Part shown: positions 58,851-64,000 of the stretch, piece by piece
How the letters are laid out: each line of letters begins with the position of its first letter
Position numbering within the stretch: the stretch's first letter is position 1
Source: Tilletiaria anomala UBC 951
Lineage: Eukaryota; Basidiomycota; Exobasidiomycetes; Georgefischeriales; Tilletiariaceae
Direction: 5' to 3'
DNA length: 64,000 nt
Assembly (NCBI RefSeq): GCF_000711695.1
Contig: NW_013547014.1
Span: forward strand, 124,001-188,000
Program-made: the position numbers and the translations under genes
The notes under the pieces: model-generated
The model's input: the letters and a program-made list of their open reading frames with translations, nothing else
Database searches by the model: none
What the model was told of the DNA's origin: nothing

Positions 58851-61102
58851 ATGGCGTTCGCAAAGGAAAAGCTAGGGCCCCACCCCCATTCGCTGCTCCT
58901 CCCGATGAATCATCGCGCGAGCGCGAGCGAAAGCGACGCCGATGCACATCGCCCACCCTGGTTCTCGCTTGGTCGCGCCTGGATCATGCACATGCTGCGC
59001 GTCTGTGTCGTCTTCTTCATCAGCTGCTCGTTGATCCGTCAGCTTGCCGACAGTCGCCCCTCCGAGTCGTTCATGGACTCGATCGACAGCATCCATGCGA
59101 CCCTGATGCGCCACGCCATCCCCGTCGAGGCGCTCGCCGCCGCGCGCTGCCCTCAGCAAATGGCCTACAATGGAGAGCTGCACCCCATCGCCCTCCCTGG
59201 CCAGAGCTTGCTGGCGCAGCGCCTGTCCCAGGCCATCGCGATCGACACCTCCGTCTCGGACAACTGGCCCGCCCCCGCTGAGGACCCCGAGCGGTGGACG
59301 ACCATCTTCAAACCCTTCCGCGACTGGATGCACACCGCTTTCCCCAAGGTCCACCAGCCCGACGGACCCGTCAAGCTCGAGCTGGTCAACCAGAATGGGC
59401 TCCTGTACACGTGGCAAGGCTCGGACGAATCGCGCAAGCCGCTCCTCCTGATGGCACATCAGGATGTCGTTCGTGAGTTCAACGCCCAGTCAAGTCTCCT
59501 AACTACCCCGCTGATCCACACACACACTCCCTCTCTCGCTCTCACTCTCTTCTTTTCTTCTCTCCTCGAACATCAGCGGTCAACCCAAAAGTCCTGAACG
59601 ACTGGATCCACCCGCCGTTCGAGGGGTACATTGACAAGGGCAATCAGACCATCTGGGGACGCGGCTCGTACGACGCCAAGTCATGGCTCGTTTCGATTGT
59701 GTCCACGCTCGAGGCTCTCCTCGAAGCCGGCCACGTACCCAAGCGCACGGTCGTCGTCTCGTTCGGCTTTGACGAGGAGGCGTCAGGCCCGCAAGGCGCG
59801 GCTCACCTAGGCGCGTTTCTGCACGAGCGCTACGGTGACGACAGCTTCTCCCTGATCGTCGACGAGGGAACGCCCGTGCTCGGGCCGCAGGACCCGGCAA
59901 ACGTGCTGCGGCTCCCCATCGCCATGGCCGCCGTCGCTGAAAAAGGCTCGGTGCATGTGTCCATGACCGTGCAAGCCAAAGGCGGCCATTCGTCCTTCCC
60001 GCCGCAGCACACCTCTGTCGGCCTGCTCGCCAAGCTGGTCTCCGCCATTGAAGACTCGCAGGACTTTGGCGCGATCGTCACCGGCACCGACGCTGACTAC
60101 CCGTACAGGCAGATGCAGTGCTTTTCCGACTCGAAGGCCTTTCCCCCGGAGATCAAGTCGATGATGGACGACCTCGATTGGGCCCTCGGCCACCCTCGCG
60201 GTCGCCACGCGCTCGAGCGCCACGCCAGTTGCCCGCGTCGTCATTCGTTTACGCGCCGACTGGCCGGCATGCTTGCCCCCATGCTTGACTCGGACCGGCG
60301 GCGTGAGCAGCGGATCGCGCTGGCGCGCCGGCGTCTGTCTCAGGCGCTACGCAGGTACCCTTCGCTTAGCAACCCAGCCGAGACCACGCGCGCTGTGGAC
60401 ATCTTCAACGGCGGCGTCAAGGTGAACGCGCTGCCCGAGTCGGCCGAGGCGATCATTGACCACCGCATCTCCACGTCCTCCTCAGTCGCGGACGTGAAGA
60501 AGGCGTACGTGCGCGCGATCCAGCACCCTGCCCGCTCGCTAGCACTCTCGACAGACATCTTTGGCGAGCAGACGGAGAACGCCGTGTCCAACCCGTCCGA
60601 GTGGAAGTGTACGCATCCCGTGGAGCCGTGCAGCTTCCACTCGCAGGAGCAGCAGGGCCACGTCGTTGTCAGAATGTGGGACGAGAACGAGCTCGAACCC
60701 GCGCCCGGCACGCCGGTCGTGGGCGAAGACGCCAAGCCTTGGCGCTTTGTCGCGAGCGTCATCCGCCGCGTGTGGCAGGACCAGGCGCGCGAAGTGATGG
60801 GCGGCAGCGGCAGGGGTAGCAACAGCAGCACGGCAGGAAGCGCGGTGGCGGAGGAAGCCGCGGGGATCCGCGTCATCCCTGCGATCATGCAGGGTAACAC
60901 GGACACGCGGTATATGTGGCCGCTGAGCAAGCACATCATCCGCTTTGGGCCTGCGTCGCTGCTGCCGGACACGACGGGCGTAGGCGGTGCGACAGCTGGC
61001 GTGCACACGACCAACGAGCACTACCACGCCGATGGACTTGTCAAGGCCGTTGACTTTTACAGCACGCTCATCCTCGCGCTCGAGCAGACGACGGAGCTGT
61101 AA
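58851..61102 (+). CDS. M20 metallopeptidase, Gly-X carboxypeptidase S (Cps1) like
   Basis: Di-zinc peptidase, by homology a vacuolar type II membrane carboxypeptidase that frees amino acids from short peptides. Model: join(58851..59472, 59577..61102), 715 aa, longer than the ~570-600 of Cps1. A single hydrophobic segment (about 45-62, IMHMLRVCVVFFISCSL) is the signal anchor. Metal and catalytic residues are present: His203 and Asp205 in MAHQDVVPV, Asp240 in WGRGSYDAK, Glu274 and Glu275 in GFDEEASG, the Asp in LIVDEGTPV, and a late His in GVHTTNEHYHADG. Two insertions rich in Arg (after LDWALGHP) and in Gly/Ser (GGSGRGSNSSTAGS) account for extra length. The intron is 104 nt, rich in CT dinucleotides before its CAG. 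Confidence 0.92.
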
Positions 61103-62395
61103 GCTGCCAGCGGGGGACAGGGTCGGGAATGGATAGGTGTGGCGCCTTCTACAGGCTCTCTGTTTGAATACATGGCGCTCCTGATGTGCTCGGCTCGGAA
61201 CAATATTTCTCGGAAATACCCTCTCATACATGTGCTCCATACATGCGTTGCACTCTGCAGCTCGAACGTGTTACCATTTCACAAACGGGTCCAAAGCGGC
61301 TCTCATCTGGGAGGCACCACGCCACGGTGCATAGTGCACGGGTGGCGGCGGCGGCGGCGACGACGACCCCGAGCGGGGGTAGTTAGCTTGGCGGATCAAG
61401 CCGCTGCTCTCTTCCCACAAGCTTTTCCTGGCATCGTCATCGCAGCCGAGCGCACGCGCAGCACACATGGGCGGGAGGTGGGCCGGGCAGCTGCATATGA
61501 TGGGCGCGTCAGGCGAAGCCTTTTGCTATTCCATGTACTGTGCTGTGCTCGATCTCCCTGCGTGTGCCCCTTCCCTGGCTGCCCTTCGCGTTAGTCTGGC
61601 CCGCATGCAACCCTAGTTTGGCAGCAACCATGCACCCGTGCCGTCGCGCACCTACGCGGCAGAGACAGTGCCTGGGGGATGTGAGTTGGGCGAGACCATC
61701 AGACGAGAATGCGAGTTCTTGCGAGGGCTAGAGATGGGCCCTCCCGCCCGGCTGGCTGGCCCACGGTCTCCAAAAGGCTGGGCCTCGTTACCTCTTCTTC
61801 ATCCCCTCATCACCCCCGTGGCTGAGAAGACCAAGTTGGCAAGGCTCGACTGGGCTGAACTGGAATCTATAAATGAAGTGGAGCGGCAGCAACCGAGCTA
61901 CATGCTCCCTGCGATGTGCATCGACTTTGGTACATAGTTCTGCTCACTTGCGCTTCGTCACGTCCTGCAGCCTCGCGTTCGATGGAAGAGAGATGAGACA
62001 TTAGCTGCGCGAGACCTCGTCTCCCGCCGATCTTTTCCTCAACGGCTTTACACGACTCACGCTCTCATTTTGGGCACTCCAAAGGCGTTCATCCTTGCTA
62101 GCAGCGGCGAAACTGACTCCGGCAAGCGCCTGCGAACCAGCACCCCTGGCCTTCGTCCCTCTCTCCCTACCTAATCTGCCTACCCCTCGCCACAGATCCC
62201 CTTGCACCGTCTGTGCCACGCGCTCACCCACACTCAGTGCACTTTCCTTTGTCCTGACCTTGCACCCTCGGCATTCTCTCCGCCCTAGAAAAGAGCTGCG
62301 CCCTTCGACGCGCAGACATAGGTTAGGCGGCTGCACGCGCCCGCGAACACATTGGACCCTCGCCAAACGCACGTAGCATCAGCATACAGCCTGCG
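61103..62395. other. Intergenic, M20 3' flank and promoter of the last gene
   Basis: 1.29 kb with short GC-rich frames and a GGC/GAC trinucleotide run near 61344-61368. A TATAAAT element sits at 61868-61874, about 525 nt upstream of the first ATG of the next gene, and could be its TATA box if the leader is long. Nothing else recognised. Confidence 0.4.
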
Positions 62396-63783
62396 ATGCC
62401 GCTGGCCGCCGGCCAGCGACAGGCCCGTGGCGCAGCCGAACGACGGGACGGTGCAAAGGAAGCTTGGTCGTCCAAGTCGTCATTCCCATCATCGTTGTCA
62501 TCATCATCATCACCGTCACCATCACCATCAGCATCACCGTCCTTTCCCTCGGAGGACGAATCACCGATCGAAGCATGCCCCCGCTCTCAAGAAGCGCCAC
62601 CGCATCAACACCAAGCGAAACGTCAGCGTATGGCTTCTCCGACCCGGGCCCCGCCCACGGCCTTCCGCCTAGCACGACCGTCTGCATCCGACGGCATTTG
62701 CAACAGCACCGCTGCCACTGCTCGAGCTCGCGGAACGAGCAAACCTCAAGCGACAGCAGCAGCGGCGATCAACACGCCACCCCCGCGCTCGAAACGTCTC
62801 GTGTGCCTTTTGTAGACGGCACCTCTGCCAGCGTTGGCAGCGGTAAAAGCAATGGCAGCGGTGGAGACAATTTGGAGCGTGGCGCCAGCGCGGGTGCAGC
62901 GGCGATGTCGACCCCCGGAGCAGCAGTGGCAGAGACATCAAGAGGGCTCATCCTCTCGCCCTGCTCGGCATTGCTAGCGCGAGACTACGATGAAGAGGCG
63001 GGTGCGCAGCCGAATGCCGAGTCCAACCGCACTGCCGGCCCTCCGCACGTCTACATCCACGTGCACTCGAACTGCGCGGGGGGAGTGCCCACGACCGTGG
63101 CCGCGAACGGCGGGCGGTATGTCCGGCATGCAGACGCCCAGAGCGAGCTGAAGCGCTACGCTGCGTGGAACGCCATGGGGCGCGAGTGGGCTCGACGGCA
63201 GCGTGTGCTGCTGGGTGTCTACCACAGCGACGTGGACCGCGCTGTTGCAGGGTATGACGACCTGGCTGCTGCAAAGTCGCTTCCTGTTCTTCAGCAGCAG
63301 GTACAGCAGCCGCAGGTCACCTTGCCTCTGCAAGCGACACCTTCCGCTTCCGCTTCCTCCCTTGGGATCGCCGGCAGCGATGTCTCACTGCTCAGTCCAT
63401 CGCGACACAGCACGGGCATGCGCATGAGCCTGAGCCTCGTGTCATCCACATCTTCCTCCTCCACCGGCACTTGCACCCTCGCCCAGGCCGGCCCGCACAT
63501 GCACGTCAGCACGCAGAGCAGCATCATCACCAACAGCAGCAGCAGCAGCGATGGGGGCGGCGGCGGCGGGAACACAACCAAGCACCTCGCAGCAGAAGCA
63601 GCCGCCGCGACGCGCCTGCGCAGTCTCGGCAGCATGCTGACGTCCTTCGACATCCTGCTCGAAGGGCGCAGCGCCTCTTTCGGCGGGCTCAGCGCGCTTG
63701 TGCACAGCGCCGACGAGCTCCGCACCTCCCTCGACAGCTTGCTCAATCTGCGTGACGCCCGCACCCAGGCGAGCGTTTCTTAA
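62396..63783 (+). CDS. Low-complexity protein of unknown function, structure unresolved
   Basis: Not recognised. Two overlapping plus-strand frames coexist: one from an ATG at 62396 (139 codons, Ser/Pro-rich, then KRQRMASPTRAPPTAF) and one open to the stop at 63783, whose first in-frame ATG is at 62575 (402 aa). The first ATG lies in the shorter frame, so a small intron probably links the two, but I could not fix its edges. The long frame is rich in Ser, Ala and Gly, with Gln-rich and poly-Ser/Gly tracts. It has a moderately ordered middle (GPPHVYIHVHSNCAGG, then AAWNAMGREWARRQRVLLGV) and a Leu/Ser-rich end (LRTSLDSLLNLRDA). Codon bias toward GC at third positions supports coding. Confidence 0.45.
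62490..62540 (+). repeat. (TCA/ACC)n trinucleotide microsatellite
   Basis: A run of TCA/TCATCACC units encodes Ser/Pro in one frame and Ile/Val/Thr in another. The apparent hydrophobic stretch in the long frame comes from this repeat and should not be read as a membrane segment. Confidence 0.8.
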
Positions 63784-64000
63784 TGACGATACGACGCGGC
63801 GAAGTTGGCCGAGGAAGGGGTTTCTTTGGGTTTGCTTTCGTTCGATCTGCACTATTTTTGGGTTTTTGTGGGATACAGTGATTTTGTTGTACTATCGTAG
63901 GGACGAAACACGCACACAGAATACAACACTGTTGTTCGCTTGTTATGGTTACGATAGTCAAGATGGTTGCGCTACAATCATAATTCCCCGGACGCGCCTG

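Noticed and set aside
62464-62560. Apparent transmembrane segment in the last gene
   Set aside because: The Ile/Val/Thr run is a translation of the TCA microsatellite in one frame.
1-64000. CRISPR arrays, rRNA, secondary-metabolite cluster, intact mobile element
   Set aside because: No regularly spaced repeats, rRNA sequence, NRPS/PKS/terpene core genes or whole element were seen.

Overview
This 64 kb window is nuclear DNA of a fungus, most likely a basidiomycete and possibly Ustilaginomycotina; the class is my inference from protein style and intron structure. The genes carry many short introns, mostly 55-100 nt, with GTGAGT/GTGCGT/GTGGGT-type donors, CTGAC/CTAAC-like branch sites and CAG/TAG acceptors. 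Their products are core eukaryotic proteins. Exon coordinates below were built by hand by keeping reading phase and following known protein families; nearly every model closes exactly in frame.

Layout, left to right: MED13 (5' end cut by the window), EAF7, RQC1/TCF25, HEM12, SPT4, CBC1/CBP80, mitochondrial-type CPA2 and a class-3 (DAGL-like) lipase fill 1-22.85 kb. A gene-poor island follows from about 22.85 to 28.93 kb; it contains an old, decayed Ty1/Copia fragment on the minus strand. From 28.9 to 48.3 kb come PEX2, MYG1, ribosomal protein eL29 (RPL29, three small exons), ASE1/PRC1, a NUD1/Cdc11-like LRR scaffold, MDM12 (ERMES) and TFC4 (TFIIIC TPR subunit, 13 exons). A 2 kb leader region precedes a divergent forkhead protein (50.3-53.0 kb). 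Then come a sugar transporter (54.5-57.0 kb), a C8orf82/UPF0598 homologue, an M20 carboxypeptidase S-like peptidase and a low-complexity protein at the right edge.

Genes largely alternate strand, giving many convergent pairs with close stop codons (46-227 nt) and divergent pairs sharing 0.5-0.9 kb promoters. There is no secondary-metabolite cluster, CRISPR array, rRNA or recognisable tRNA. The genes are housekeeping functions: transcription (MED13, EAF7, SPT4, TFC4), RNA cap binding, translation and quality control (RPL29, RQC1), heme and arginine synthesis, peroxisome and mitochondria-ER biology, and cytokinesis (ASE1, NUD1). They do not form one pathway.

No clearly new system was found. 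The most unusual points are a probable GC-AG intron in TFC4, micro-exons of 10-17 nt in three genes, a PEX2 RING finger with Cys in place of the usual His, a forkhead recognition helix lacking its usual His-Asn pair, and a two-frame low-complexity gene at the right edge.
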